Below, piece by piece: positions 50,901 through 62,397 of a stretch of 64,000 nt of DNA; the first letter of the stretch is position 1; each line of letters begins with the position of its first letter. The notes below the pieces were generated by a model, which did not search any database, was not told the DNA's origin, and worked only from the letters and a program-made list of their open reading frames with translations. The stretch is from contig NC_133911.1 in assembly GCF_964199755.1 (NCBI RefSeq), positions 3,871,001 to 3,935,000 on the forward strand, in the 5' to 3' direction. The stretch is from Larus michahellis. Its lineage: Eukaryota; Chordata; Aves; Charadriiformes; Laridae. A program made the position numbers and the translations under genes.

Positions 50901-51189
50901 GTTGCTGCGAGTTCCTGGCCGAGCGCTGCCGTTCAAACACGCGGTCGCTTCACAGTATCGGATGGGGCCAAATTTTCATGCGTGTTGTCAGTCATGTTCT
51001 CTATAAACCACAAAGACCATCCCACGGAGCCATGCTGCTGGCTATTTTTATTTTATTTTATCACTACAGAGAGCAACCCGGCAAGCTTAACCATTTATTT
51101 GGCATGGCCAAGTGTTTACATGCCCCCCAGCTATAGCTTCAGATGAGGAAAGTTTGCCTCATAGCGCTCCAGAACTTGGCTTCTCAGTG
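47991..51189. other. no gene supported; CpG-rich patches
   Basis: CpG-rich stretches at about 48040-48250 and 49410-49620, a short CA tract near 48294, and an AT-rich simple repeat at 49629-49699. Open frames here are by-products of high GC. Possible first exons of TTLL10 transcripts cannot be excluded but none has a matching chain. Confidence 0.4.
49629..49699. repeat. AT-rich simple repeat
   Basis: Imperfect TATATA/ATTAA microsatellite of about 70 bases, immediately next to a CpG-rich stretch. Confidence 0.8.
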
Positions 51190-51460
51190 GTGCCTGGTGA
51201 CAGGACAAGGGGCAACGGGCACAAGCTGGAACACGGGAAGTTCCATCCCAACATGAGGAGGAACTTCTTTGCTGTGAGGGTGGCAGAGCCCTGGCACAGG
51301 CTGCCCAGAGAGGTGGGGGAGTCTCCGTCTCTGGAGACATTCCAACCCCGCCTGGACGCGTTCCTGTGCCACCTGCTGTGGGTGACCCTGCTCTGGCAGG
51401 GGGTGGGACGGGGTGATCTCCAGAGGGCCCTTCCCACCCCCATCGTTCCGTGACTCTGTG
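51190..51460 (+). mobile_element. CR1 LINE 3' fragment
   Basis: Plus-orientation copy running from GGTGACAGGACAAGGGGCAA through MRRNFFAVRVAEPWHRLPRE to a tail decayed to CCGTGACTCTGTGAG. It is close to the copies at 12767 and 41885. Confidence 0.9.
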
Positions 51461-51465
51461 AGGGG

Positions 51466-51540
51466 AGCCGTAGGACAAGGGGGAATGGTTTTAAACTGAG
51501 AGAGGGAAGATTTAGATGAGGTATCAGGAAGAGAGTTAAA
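51466..51540 (+). mobile_element. small second CR1 fragment
   Basis: AGGACAAGGGGGAATGGTTTT and the following bases match the part of CR1 ORF2 just upstream of the region present in most 3' fragments. It adjoins the previous CR1 in the same orientation but lacks a tail. Confidence 0.6.
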
Positions 51541-52870
51541 TGCAGGCTGTGTCTAATTCAATTTGGTCACTGTACAAAGCTCAGACTTTTCCCGGTCTTG
51601 CTGTTTTTTAAAGTATATTTATAGGCAGTTCCTTTATTCTAAAATGGCCCTGATTTTGGGAGCCGTTCTGCGGGAGATAAGGGCCGAAGACAAGTGAGCG
51701 AGCTGAAAGAGCCGCACGTTATTAACTCCTCCCGGTTTTTCAGGTTTCCCTTCATTCATGGGCGCACAAGGCTTTTTCTCTCGTGTGGCCTCCATTTATC
51801 GACAGGGCAGGCTCAGAAACAGCCATCAAACGGCAGGCAGTGAATAACGAGTTAAGCTCGCGCACAGCAGTGGGTTTGTTTCAAGCGGTGTTTGCCGTGC
51901 AAATAACACGAGCGATCCAAGCGCGGTCGCGTCTCCTGGGTGTTTGCTGAGCCTCTCCCTGCCCGTGGCTCCCGCTTGAGGGAATGGTTTAATACAGTCT
52001 ATTAAGCGCTCGGACACCAAAATTAAAGTGGAATCTTCATCAAATATCAGATCCACTTGGTTCTTCCGACACATGCACCACCACCACCCCTCTTTAGACC
52101 TGTGTTTATGAGGGTTTTAAAGTGCCGTGGGTCTCAGGAGGGGCCAGGGAAGTTGCACAAGATGCTCCAACCTGAACGTGGCGGTTTGGATCCCGGGTGC
52201 TTTTAAAGCAAATTGACACTATCTGGAAAAAAAATAAATAAATAATGCTGCTGCCACCTTGAAGAAGGTACATAGTTTGATAGAATTGTATATTACTCAT
52301 TAAACAGCTTCTTTAATACTTAAATCCACTTATTATCAAATGATGTGTTCATATGTCTGTAGTTTAAACGGCTTGAACTTTGTTCTTGAACGGGTTTGGG
52401 CTGTGCCAGGAGGTGCCTGTTAAATTTACTGCCCTGGGAGATGCCCCCACCTCGCCTGGCCTAAAATAAACCCACAAAGGAATATGAAACGAGCTTCTCC
52501 CAGGCCGTTTGTAAAGGGGGGGAGGTGTTATGGTTTTCTTCCCTACCGTCTAAGTATCTAAATCGCCTTCCACACGACACCTGGGGCTGATATTCTGCAG
52601 CTGTAAAGAACCCTGTTGAGAACCCTCCTTCCTATTGATGGTGCCTCCGTCCTGCGTACAGGTGATGTGACGTGGTTTTAACGCGCTGGAGTTTATTGCT
52701 GCATGACGACTAATAAAGTATTTAGAAGGGTTCAAGCTGGTTTTCCCCCCTAAATCTTTTGATTTCTGCAAAATACTAGGAAAGCTAAATGTCTTGTCTT
52801 TGTCTCTGCTCAGCTCCCTGTTAGAAATCCCTGGTTTATTTTTCGCTTGTTGTTAAAATTGGTAATTGTA

Positions 52871-52952
52871 GGAGAGAGGAGAGGAGAGGAGAGGAGAGGA
52901 GAGGAGAGGAGAGGAGAGGAGAGGAGAGGAGAGGAGAGGAGAGGAGAGGAGG
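52871..52952. repeat. (GAGGA)n pentanucleotide microsatellite
   Basis: About 15 nearly perfect copies of a 5-base purine unit. The plus strand is all purine, so the tract could form triplex structure. It is open in a repetitive Glu/Arg frame that is not a gene. Confidence 0.95.
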
Positions 52953-54304
52953 TGCTCACCTTTTCTTTTTTTAAAGCCATATGTTGCCATGCCAGTGTGT
53001 TAAACGTTAATGTTAGTAAGTTAAAGACAAATAAGGCTGAATACTTGGAGTCTACAGCAAAGTCTCTTGGTTATTTTCTTCTGCAGCTGCCCGGATGAGT
53101 TATTTTCTCTGCGTGTGCCTGAGTTTTCCCAATTTTAACCTGTGGGTGATACACAGCGACGCGACTGCAATGCCAACGGTGGTTGGGAAGTGCCGGGGCG
53201 GGGGGAGAAAGGGACGCTGTGAGATGAGGCATTAACAGCCCGGTGGCATTGCTACGTAGCATTCCGATAGCAAACAGAGCCAATTCTGACACCCATCCTA
53301 GTCGGAAGCATCAATACTAATTACGGAGTTGTGGGAGGCAAGGAAACAGGAGATATTTGAGGGCTGTTTGGTAAAACGCGATCCCCGCTGACGCTGTGCT
53401 TGATCGTGCAAAGGCGCGCTGGACCGCTGCCTCGTGGCGTGGAACGTACTCCCATATTTTACCTACTGGAATGTAAAGCGCATCGCGACAGAGTCCCCGG
53501 ACCTTATTTTGTACGTCACAGCACGAGCCGTAGGCTGGGAAAAGGATATTTGACTTGTGCTCACCTTAGAAGGTGGAAATAAGGGCCGCAGGGTTTTGGA
53601 GCAACAAATAAGGCTGAAAAAAAATATCCTTTTCACAACTGTAAAGCCAATGTTTGGCGCTGCTTTTACAGATTTTGAGTACCAAAGTCTAAGATTAACA
53701 AAAGGGAAGCAGACCGAAATGAAAGTCTGCCCAATTTTTTTTGGCCCCTCATGTAATAATTTGCTTACAAAGGTTTGTTTAAAAAAAAAAATAAAAAAAT
53801 TAAATACTCTACTAGGTACCAAGACTGAAAGCAGGGATTAAGAAGTTGTGGCGATACCTGGAAACCAGAGCCGGTATCGGTACTCCATGTGGAGTACCAG
53901 CTGAAGGTACTGCAAGTAGTCGGAAGGTTCCCACTTGCCTTGCTCTTGCGGTAAGTCCTCAATCAACGACACGAGCTACAATTACACCGGGCTGCAATGA
54001 GTTGCTTCAGTTCTCCCCCGGCTGAGCCCGGGCTGTTCCGGTTGCGGTGCCTCTTCCTGCTCCTGCTCCTCAGTTCGGAAAACCCGCCCGGAGTGTTTGC
54101 TGGTCGGTCAAAGGACGGGAAACGCTGGTTTTGCTGAAATAGATGTTGCTTCTTTCCTTCCTGCTGCTCTCCTCGGAGCGGGATGTGGTTTAGGATTTGC
54201 GAAGACGGAATGTGCCTTGCTACTGCCACGATCATAAGAGGGTTTTCAAGTCTAAAGTCTCCTTGGCTTGTTCCAGACTACAGATCAGCAGGACAAGTAA
54301 CATT

Positions 54305-54333
54305 AAATATATATATATACACACATATATATG
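54305..54333. repeat. (AT)n/(AC)n microsatellite
   Basis: Alternating AT with a short ACACAC interruption, about 29 bases. Confidence 0.85.
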
Positions 54334-54579
54334 TTGAGGCGTTACAAGGGAGTTTAATGCTTGTATTCTGCGAGAGACACCAGCTCCTGGCTTGTTTAAG
54401 GACCATTTTTTCTGGATTAAGGGTTTTTTTTTTTGGTGGGAGCTTATTGAGAAATTCCTTCCCCACCCACCCCACCCGATGGCAGGTCCTTCGCTTAGGA
54501 ATCAAGGATATTCAATGTTAAGGATAACGAAATGTTACTGGGTTGGTTTCGGTCTCACGTGGCTGGCTAGAGGTTTATG

Positions 54580-54895
54580 AGCGGGGCAGGGACGAGGCGG
54601 CGTTCCATCGATGGTCCATGTCCGGCCCCCAGTTCAGCCTCGCAGCGGTCGCGACCCCTTGGAAGAGTTGGTTGTAAATTGTGCCGGCCCAGCCCAGGCC
54701 GTGGGGAGCGACCGCGGGAGCAGCAGAGCTCCGGAATGCCCCAGCACCGCGCCGTGCCCCTGCCCCATCCCACCCATCCCACCCCGACGGGCAGGGAACG
54801 CGCCGGGGATTGGGCTCCGGCTCCCCCCAGAGCCGCGCGGGGCAGCACGTACTGCTCCGGGGCTGGAGCTGCTCGAGCGTCGGGGAAGGCTCGGT
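54580..54895. promoter_or_regulatory. CpG island
   Basis: About 315 bases with very high GC and roughly 25 CpG dinucleotides by eye, against an otherwise CpG-poor background. It lies about 2.1 kb downstream of miR-429 and about 13.4 kb upstream of the candidate TTLL10 start exon on the minus strand, so it is a reasonable promoter candidate for TTLL10. Strand and activity are inferred. Confidence 0.5.
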
Positions 54896-55884
54896 TTAAA
54901 CGCTCAGAAATCTGTATTGCTTCAAAATAAATTCAACTCAGAGCTGGGCTGAGATTCAACATCTTTTATTAAATATACGACTGGGTTTTTTATTAGAATC
55001 CTAAAATGAATAACGTGAGCTATAAGGCAGCGAAATAGCACATTAAACGGCGTGTAAGATATAAAAATGTATCTGTACAATAGCAGCGAGTGAAACTCTT
55101 CTTCCTGCTTCTACAAAGAAAACAATCTCTACGTAGGTGCCTGTCCACACGCGTGGGTGCCAGTGATAAAAACGGTGTCAGCAGAATATTCAGCAGAATA
55201 ATGACATCAAGCTCCTGGAGGGAGCGTGAGCTGTAAGCTACTGACCGCGGCATTGGGGACTAGACTTCATCTCTCTGCCTTCCCCGGGAACGCTTTGTGC
55301 ATATACCTACCCTTTAAAATCGATTGCATCAGGCATCGCACGGAATTATTTTTTTTTTATTACCAATTTCCCCAAAAAACATTTCAGTAAAAGGCACGCA
55401 GTTCTTGTTTTCGCTTCTTTTAAAGATAACTCGTAAAGTGTTGCTGAAAGGTCAAATTTGTTTCATTTCCGGGAACACCTTAACTCCAAAAAAGCCTCGA
55501 ACATCATGTCGAGCATCTCACGAAGACAGAAATAGAAGGTGAAGGTTCCAGCAAGAGACTGTGGCTTCTGCGAAATCCCAAGGGTGAGTGTTGGACAGAG
55601 GGAGGCGTAGAGAGGAACGGGACAGAAGGAACCCAGCGGCTGGAGTTCAGGGGCAGCACAGGGAGAAGCGTAAAATGTAGTGGCCTCGTCGCTCGGTGAG
55701 ACACTGCAATATACCAGACCGAGTAGCGCCTTTCCGTAACTTTTCGATGGAAAGGACTGCCGCTTGGACCCTGCAAAGCGAGACTTGCCAGCATGAGTCA
55801 TTTTAAGCGGGACATAGATACCATCTTCACCTTCCGAGCGAGTTTTGGGCAAGGCGATTTCCTAACTGGGAAATTCCTGACACT

Positions 55885-56155
55885 TGAGTGAGACTGGCCG
55901 TGGAGAACTCCGCTACCTCCGTTCCCCCGCCTCGGGGCGCAGGGTGCTCAGCGGAGGTCGGGAACACGCGGCGTCACGCTGCTCCCTCTCCTTGCGCGAG
56001 GAGGGGGGGCTCCGTTCAACCCAGCAACTGGCCAAGGCCGGTGCTGCGCCCCGGCACGGCGAGGGTAAGGGCTGGCCGCCACGTGCGGGGAATCCGGGCA
56101 CTTCCCGGGGAGGCCGCCCTTCTCCCGGTGTGGTTCGGCTAACCGCGTCTCAAAT
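55885..56155. promoter_or_regulatory. second CpG island
   Basis: About 270 bases rich in CpG (roughly 20 by eye), 0.8 kb downstream of miR-429 on the transcript strand. It contains a plus-strand donor-like GCGAGG|GTAAGG near 56064. No coding content is recognised. Confidence 0.45.
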
Positions 56156-56984
56156 AGAAGATCTGCTGAACTGAGGGCTTTGCAAACCCTCCCTTTTTAT
56201 AAGATGCCTTTAAAAGTACTTTTCGGTCAGTGTGAAAATAAAGCAGACCTCATTCGGAGTTTCGATATAGTAACAGGGCGCACTGATCTGTGGCGGAATT
56301 TTGCTCGTTTAACAAATAATTTCCAAACAGAAGCAGCTACTTAAACTGACGGCAGCCTCAGGCGGCTAAATGGCCCGAGTTTACCCAGGAAAATTCTCTT
56401 CTTCTTAAACAACAGCAAAAAAGCCTCAGAGTTTTCTGTATTGAGTATAGGAGTAACTCTGTATGATGAAGTTTGGAAGATTTAGAAACTTTCAGCTCCC
56501 TATGCCACGGCGCTGGGCGTTTTCAGCCGTGCGTACTCTACAGACTTACTACCGTAGGGAGCGACGAGGGCCTCTGCTTGGCCCATTTAATTGGATGACG
56601 TAATTCTCAAAGCTACTGGGTTGTTGCGTCTGCACCCATCAGACTCCAGGGAAGTCTGACGCTAGGTCCCAAAGTCACTGCCGTACAGACGGCTAACGAG
56701 CGCAGGAGCCTCGTTTCTTACGGAAGCAAGTCCAGAAAACAGATCTTGACCTACCTACGTATCACGGACATGCGAGCTCTTGCCTTTTCTCATCTCTCTC
56801 TTTACGCTCCTGGAGGCATTACAGGGCCTGTTTGGGTGTTGACGAGGCGCAGAACCAGCGCGCAAGCTTTCGGCGTAAGCCCAAGCTCCGGTGAGAAGGC
56901 GCCAGACACCAGACTCCATCGATTCTTCTGAAAAAGGCAAGCTTTTTTTCTCCGTATTTCTCTCAAGACGAAGAGGTTTGCCAA

Positions 56985-57060
56985 TGCGATTGACGGCATT
57001 ACCAGACAGTATTAGACAAAAATAGCTAGATCTAACTTTGCCTGGTAAGACAGCAATCAG
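56985..57060 (-). ncRNA. MIR429: miR-429 precursor
   Basis: The minus-strand hairpin has its mature 3p arm at 57014-56993 (starts TAATACTGTC, seed AATACTG) and its 5p arm at 57051-57031, separated by a 16-base loop; GATTG/CAATC continues the stem outside. The 3p sequence agrees with the bird form as I know it and differs from human at two bases near its 3' end. It is the last member of the miR-200b/200a/429 cluster in transcript order and targets ZEB1/ZEB2 with the miR-200b seed. Precursor ends are approximate. Confidence 0.96.
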
Positions 57061-57295
57061 CAGGCGCTCAGGCTAAAGGAAACCACCACCATTAAAGGCC
57101 TTTCTCCAGCTCCAGGACTAAAAAGATAGGGGAAGGCCGAGGGCCTCTCCCTTAGACAAAGCAATAACCGGTAAATATTTAACTTGGAATACTTGCTGAT
57201 TATGGGGCAGTACAATTATGAAAACACAACTGTTTCCAGTTCACTGGTATGCGAGTTGAAAAAAAAAAAAAATAAATGAATGGTAAAGAACTTAC

Positions 57296-57425
57296 CAGCA
57301 GCTGTGTCCGCCGCGTCCCTCGCCGAGGAATGGCTCCCCGTGGCCGCGGGGGCGCAGCCGTCCTCGGCTGATTCTAGAGGCTCTAGAGGCTCTGCCCTCG
57401 GCAACAGCCGACCGCCCCTCAGCCA
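57296..57425 (-). other. CpG-rich segment with a perfect splice donor; candidate 5' exon
   Basis: On the minus strand the segment ends in GCTGCTG|GTAAGT, a full-consensus donor with GT at 57295-57294. It is CpG-rich (about 14 CpG in 130 bases) and lies 0.24 kb upstream of the miR-429 precursor. It has no ATG on this strand, so it would be a non-coding first exon of TTLL10 or of the primary miR-200 transcript. The right border is a guess. A 9-base direct repeat TCTAGAGGC occurs inside. Confidence 0.35.
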
Positions 57426-59828
57426 GACAACTTTTCCAGAATTAAGTCTGACGCGGAGCAGGCCTCAGACAGCTCTTAACCCGTCCTAAGAATCAGTGGA
57501 AGTGAAATCCTGTGAAACCGATTGAAGCGAGAGGAAAGTCAGTAGGAGAAGGGGAGGGAGAGAAAGATGCGGAGGCAGAAGGGCATTTTCCTGAGTTGCC
57601 CCTGGCTCTCGTGACCGTCTCTCTCTGAGACAAGACTGAAGGGACATTTTCCTGAGCGTACGTCATCACGGAGGCGGGAAGGGGGACTTCCCCCGGTCTC
57701 CATTTCGGCTTTTTAAGGCGACATTCCTGTGCCTGCCATGGATGCTCAATTAGTTATCTTCTTTTTTTTTTTTTTATTTTTATTTATTTACTCAGCTCCA
57801 TCCAAGGTTAGGACCCATACTTTAAGAAGAGAAGATGGATGGGTGGTGGGTGCGCGCTCCAATTCCTCTTACTTAAATGCTTGTTAAAAGCCAATTTGCA
57901 GAGTCACTCAAATTTCACACCATTTCCTCCGTCCCTTGTGAACCAGTTACTTATTAACGCAGAAGCTAATCAGCAAAGACCGCTTCTCTGCTTCTTCCCT
58001 CTCTCTCTCTCTCTCGTTTTCCTGAGAATTACAACCTGCAAGGGTAAACACAAAGCTGAGCTCGTCCGGTTGGCGCTAAAGCAGGCCCAGCCAGCGCCTT
58101 TCAAGCTGCTCACACATTGCGATGGGAATAAGTTTAAGTTCTATCCGAATTGGTTCATTTTTTCCTACTGTTCTTGCGTGTGACCTACTGGTTTTGGCAA
58201 GGAATCACACGCCCAGCTTACTACAAAGTATTGAAAAAAATATTTCGAGATTTCCAGTGACCGAGGCGGAGAACACAGAATGTGCTTGTGTACCCCAGTG
58301 CTGCTCTGCCAGGTCCGTTTTGGAGCGAGGGAGGGGATTAACATGAGGTTGAGGGTGAGGAAAACCCTTTGGTGCTGGGACGCCAAGACAAATCAGTCCT
58401 TGGGATCCATTTCAAGCTCTGGGGCAAGGCGCGTGTGGTCAGGGTGCATGTGGAACACGGCCTTGCATTTCTCACGGAAAGGAGCTGAAAACCGACGGGT
58501 ACAAGACTGAAGAACCAGTACAAGGTCTGGGCACTGTTCCACCTCGTTACATCTCCAAGAACTAAAAATTCTGTGGTCTTTCGGAAGTGCAGGCAGCTCC
58601 TTGTGTAAAGATGAATCTCAGCTCGTATAGTGGACTGTTATTATGAATTCTTGTCCTCTACAGCTGGACCAGGCTGTCTGCAAAATACTGATTTAGGTTA
58701 ATCCAAGGGGTAGGAAAGGCCTGTGGGGTAAGCACAGACTGGCCCTGAATACGTACGTGCGGCTCAGGCAGGAGGCATTAAACGCCACTAGAGGAGGGCA
58801 AGCCTTGACCCAATTTAGTCCCCAAATTTGCCCTGCAAATACCCGCTTCGTTTCCGCTGTTTGAGCGACCCCAGAATCTGCTCGCAGAATCAGATCTTTA
58901 ACAGCAAGCAATATTACCACTAGCAGTGCGGAAACTTGTGCTTTTTCAGTAAAGCGGATGGAGCTGGACCATCTGGCTCCAATACGACGTGGCGGGTCAC
59001 GAAGATAATACTCTTACAGGAAGAAGCGGTCTCCTCGAGCTCCTCTGTCACCCCAGGAGGCTTGTTTAAGTCTGAGCTCTGTGCATTTGAGAGAAGTACT
59101 TATTTCCTTAAGGAGTCCCAGCTTCTAATCCAAACCTCATCCATTCTCCCACTCCGTGCAGCGATGTACTCCTGCGGGAGCTGCTGCACAATTAGAATGA
59201 ATTCTTGTGAGGGGGTAGCTCTTCCTGTGCCTCTGCTGGGTGAGGTGGAGCAGGGGAAGCAATCAGTAGCTGTTCCTTGCCTGGGTTAATTCCTTTGTTT
59301 CTTAGTGGAATGATTCGAGTGATTAACCCACCTGTTCTAGAAGCTGAAAGCACTGCCTGTAACAGGGCAGGGTATAAGGTTGGGAGTTCATAGGCCGTTC
59401 AACCATGGAGGTATAATTGCACTGCAATTGGGAAGAAGGACCTTTACAGCCAGTATCCCGCCTTGGCCACCTTTCACAGCCAGGCACGGCAACCTACAAG
59501 CCAATCCTTCAGCCCCCCTGGGCAAGGGCTGGGCCACGCAAAGGTATCACAGCTCGGAGCGCTGTTTGGAGAGAAGGACGCGTTACTGTGCCTCTGCCAG
59601 GACACGCGTTTTGTGAGTCCCGTCTCGCCTCCTTCACAGCAACATGGAGGTTGGGTAGCACCTAACGGAGCAGCTTCTTTTGGGAAGTATTTATGATTAT
59701 AGCCTTTTACTAATACATTTATTAACACAATAGCCAACATCCTTACCCTCTTGTCCAAATGTTGCACTTTGGCCTAAATTGTGGCACAGTGTCTTTCTGT
59801 GAGAGCTCCTCCTGAGGCATGTTGTTGT
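57426..59828 (-). other. pri-miRNA spacer between miR-200a and miR-429
   Basis: No gene seen. Contains a T-rich/ATTT tract at 57759-57791 and a CT repeat at about 57998-58015. The spacer is about 2.8 kb, clearly longer than the roughly 1.1 kb in human as I recall it. Confidence 0.5.
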
Positions 59829-59918
59829 TTGGTTCACCCTTTAAACATCGTTACCAGACAGTGTTAGAGTAGATCCAAAAAATCCAGCACTGTCTAGTAA
59901 GATGCCCACAGAGGACCA
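59829..59918 (-). ncRNA. MIR200A: miR-200a precursor
   Basis: The mature 3p arm at 59866-59845 is identical to the known vertebrate sequence (starts TAACACTGTC, seed AACACTG). The 5p arm at 59904-59883 starts CATCTTACTAG and differs from human at two bases. The loop is 16 bases. The arms pair over nearly their full length, and the stem continues outside them. The single seed difference from miR-200b/429 gives it a distinct target set shared with miR-141. Confidence 0.97.
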
Positions 59919-62209
59919 CGGTCTGTCCAGCAGTTGGAGAAATGAAGCAACTATTAATGATTCCGCATTCTTCGGGATGTCAGCGTTCCATAAAAACTAA
60001 CAGGAATGGCTCGAGAAAGATTGCCCTACATCACTGGGGTGTAAATAATTTACCAAATATGTGACGGGCAGAAGGAAGACATTTGATGTTAAAGGACCGT
60101 TTGAAAAGCACGGTGGATTTCAGGAGACAAAGATAGTGTAAAAAGTTGATTTAATAAAGATCTAAAATAGAAACACAAGGTTAAGTTCTGTTTCAACATG
60201 ATGTAAAGGCAGTAAGATTTCTTGTGGTTTGGTTCTTGGCTTCCTCACTCTCCTCCCTTTCGATTCACAAAAATACCAACTGATTCAAGTCATTAAAAAG
60301 ACATACCGAGAGCTGCGATATCAAGAAAACAGTGCTAAGAAGGGCACAAAAAAGTGACAACGATGGCCTTGCCTTCAACACAGTCGGTTGCTTTTACAAC
60401 AAATACTTTATTGTATCGGCTTTATTTTAAGGGGTGCAGGCAAATTTGAGTCTTAAATAAAAGTGACGGTGACAACAGACTTGGGGATGCAGTCGTTAAA
60501 CAGTAATGTAATTAAGCATAGTGAATGCTAACAATAAAGATGATGAGGTACCTGTCTCTGCTTGGTTTTCCTTTTTTCCAGCAGAAGGGGAAGTTTGCTG
60601 TAGCGCATCACGCAACGGAGAAGGTAAAAATCCAGCGCACGCTTTTCCCCGTGCAAGAGCCCTGCGCCAGTCTGAGTGGGGCTGTGACTCCAGGGACTCC
60701 AGATTTCGGAGTCTGCCCCTGACCCACCGCACGGCCCAGGCTGATTTGTTTCGTCTTCCTGTCTTCACCCCTTTTTGTTAGTCCTGTCTCGGGGTAGTCA
60801 CGACCTGTCACGATGCGATAGCTTAAGAGAGCCCTGAGCTGAGCTGCGCTGCGTGGGTGATGTTATACTGCGTATAACGTTTCTCGTAGCCAGAAGATAA
60901 ATCTTTGTGGACCCAGCACAGTATTTCACGTGGTAGATATACAGCCTTTACATCAAACTAAACTGTAAAGGAATACATTTCATCCAAGCTACGCTGCAGT
61001 GAACCATTCGGCTGATGCTTCAGAACAGGGTGCAAGGAAAGAACCAGCCTCCTGGGTGCAGGTAAGGGACCCCCCCCAGGACGCTGCCATTGCTGCATTT
61101 GAGTGCTTAACACCTGCCGGGTACACTGAAACGCCTGCGCGTACAGCCACGTGTCAGATAAAAACATCTCACAGCAGTAATACCCTTTCTCAGTCATAGC
61201 CTAAATCATTATTCACAGTAGCTTCCGTATCTGAAAACTGGGAAATGCAGCTTCCTGTAATTCTCAGGAAAGAACAAAAAGCCTCCGTGAACCTTTTAAG
61301 ACAAAATTCTCACTTCCACTAAGTCCGTTTTGACTGAGCTAGTTCTTCCAAGGTGACTTTAACTAGTATAATTGATTCTACGAGGAAAGAAACCTCGTAG
61401 AATAAGAAGCAAGCCCATCATATTTTAAAACGTATTCTAGTATTAGTCTGCTGAAGTAATGGGAACAATCAAGGGGAATGGGAGTGAAGTCTCATTCTCC
61501 CTCTCTCCCCCCAGCTCCCCCCAGAGAAGTGACAAACGGGTGTTAAAGTATATCTGTATAAAAATAAAATTTAAAATTTACACATTGCAAAAAATGTGAA
61601 AGTTTTAAAATCAATGGCTTTGCTATTAGAACATCCTACTGGAGCAGTCTAGAGAAATTGCTGTGAAAAGGAAAAGAGTAAGTTACGATAGCAAAGCTGA
61701 AAAAACAAACTCCACTTTTCATTTTGGCAGTCTAGTTCTTAAATTATCGTATTTTTAGATGAAAAGAACATTTTGATTTTGAGAGAAAATTATGAACAAG
61801 AAAACCCAAATGTTACATTTCAATAAAGTGTTTACTTTTCATTCTCTGGAAAGCCAATGTTTAAAAGTCAATAAAAAGAAGATGTTTGGAGAAGAGTTCC
61901 TACGTTCATCTTACTGCTACAAAACAACATTTTCATTTGAACGTATTCTGTTGTCGCCGTGTCAAACACGTGCTCTGATCCCCATTCTGCATGCTTTTCT
62001 ATTTACAGGCTCGCTCTAACGTTATTTTATCATTCTAGAATAAGGATAAGATTTTCTTACGTTTGCTTTTGACCTCTATTCTAGAACCCAAAGCATTTAA
62101 TTTTAAATTTACTTATGCTTGGGAAGATCAGACAGTCAAGCATGGATTTCTCTGCTGGCCACTAACCTCTGTCTCCAAATTCGCTGTTGAACTTTTCCAC
62201 GTTGTACAC
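59919..62209 (-). other. pri-miRNA spacer between miR-200b and miR-200a
   Basis: No gene seen. AT-rich, with a perfect 11-bp hairpin at 61375-61403 and a CACCTG E-box at 61111-61116. The spacer is about 2.3 kb against about 0.7 kb in human as I recall it. Confidence 0.5.
61375..61403. repeat. perfect 11-bp hairpin inside the miR-200 cluster
   Basis: ATTCTACGAGG at 61375-61385 pairs exactly with CCTCGTAGAAT at 61393-61403 around a 7-base loop. It is too short for a microRNA precursor. Confidence 0.7.
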
Positions 62210-62292
62210 GAAACACCATAATCATCATTACCAGGCAGTATTAGAAAAACTGAAAACATCCAATGCTGCCCAGTAAGATGGTAATGGCATCT
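62210..62292 (-). ncRNA. MIR200B: miR-200b precursor
   Basis: The mature 3p arm at 62243-62222 (starts TAATACTGCC, seed AATACTG) and the 5p arm at 62280-62259 (starts CATCTTACTG) both match the human arms exactly as I know them, with a 15-base loop. It is the first member of the cluster in transcript order. It represses ZEB1 and ZEB2 to maintain epithelial state, and in mammals those repressors in turn bind E-boxes upstream of it. Confidence 0.98.
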
Positions 62293-62391
62293 CAGGATCA
62301 TGGTCTACAAACAGCAGATCTACCACACGCTAGAAAGCCTGACTATTTGGAGTAGAAAGAAAAAGGCTGTGTGTTGGGGGGGAACAATAAC

Positions 62392-62397
62392 CACCTG
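62392..62397. promoter_or_regulatory. E-box CACCTG upstream of miR-200b
   Basis: CACCTG is the preferred ZEB/SNAI site and lies about 100 bases upstream of the miR-200b precursor. In mammals ZEB1/2 repress this cluster through such boxes. A single hexamer is weak evidence. Confidence 0.25.

Larger units (their letters stand above)
51541..54579. other. no gene supported
   Basis: AT-rich and mixed DNA with two simple repeats (52871-52952 and 54305-54333). No exon chain was found on either strand. Confidence 0.4.

Noticed and set aside
52847-53098. Repetitive Glu/Arg-rich open frame
   Set aside because: Translation of the GAGGA microsatellite.
57216-57404. Coding start for TTLL10 in the CpG-rich exon candidate upstream of miR-429
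   Set aside because: The open frame there has no ATG on the minus strand, so at most it would be non-coding 5' sequence.
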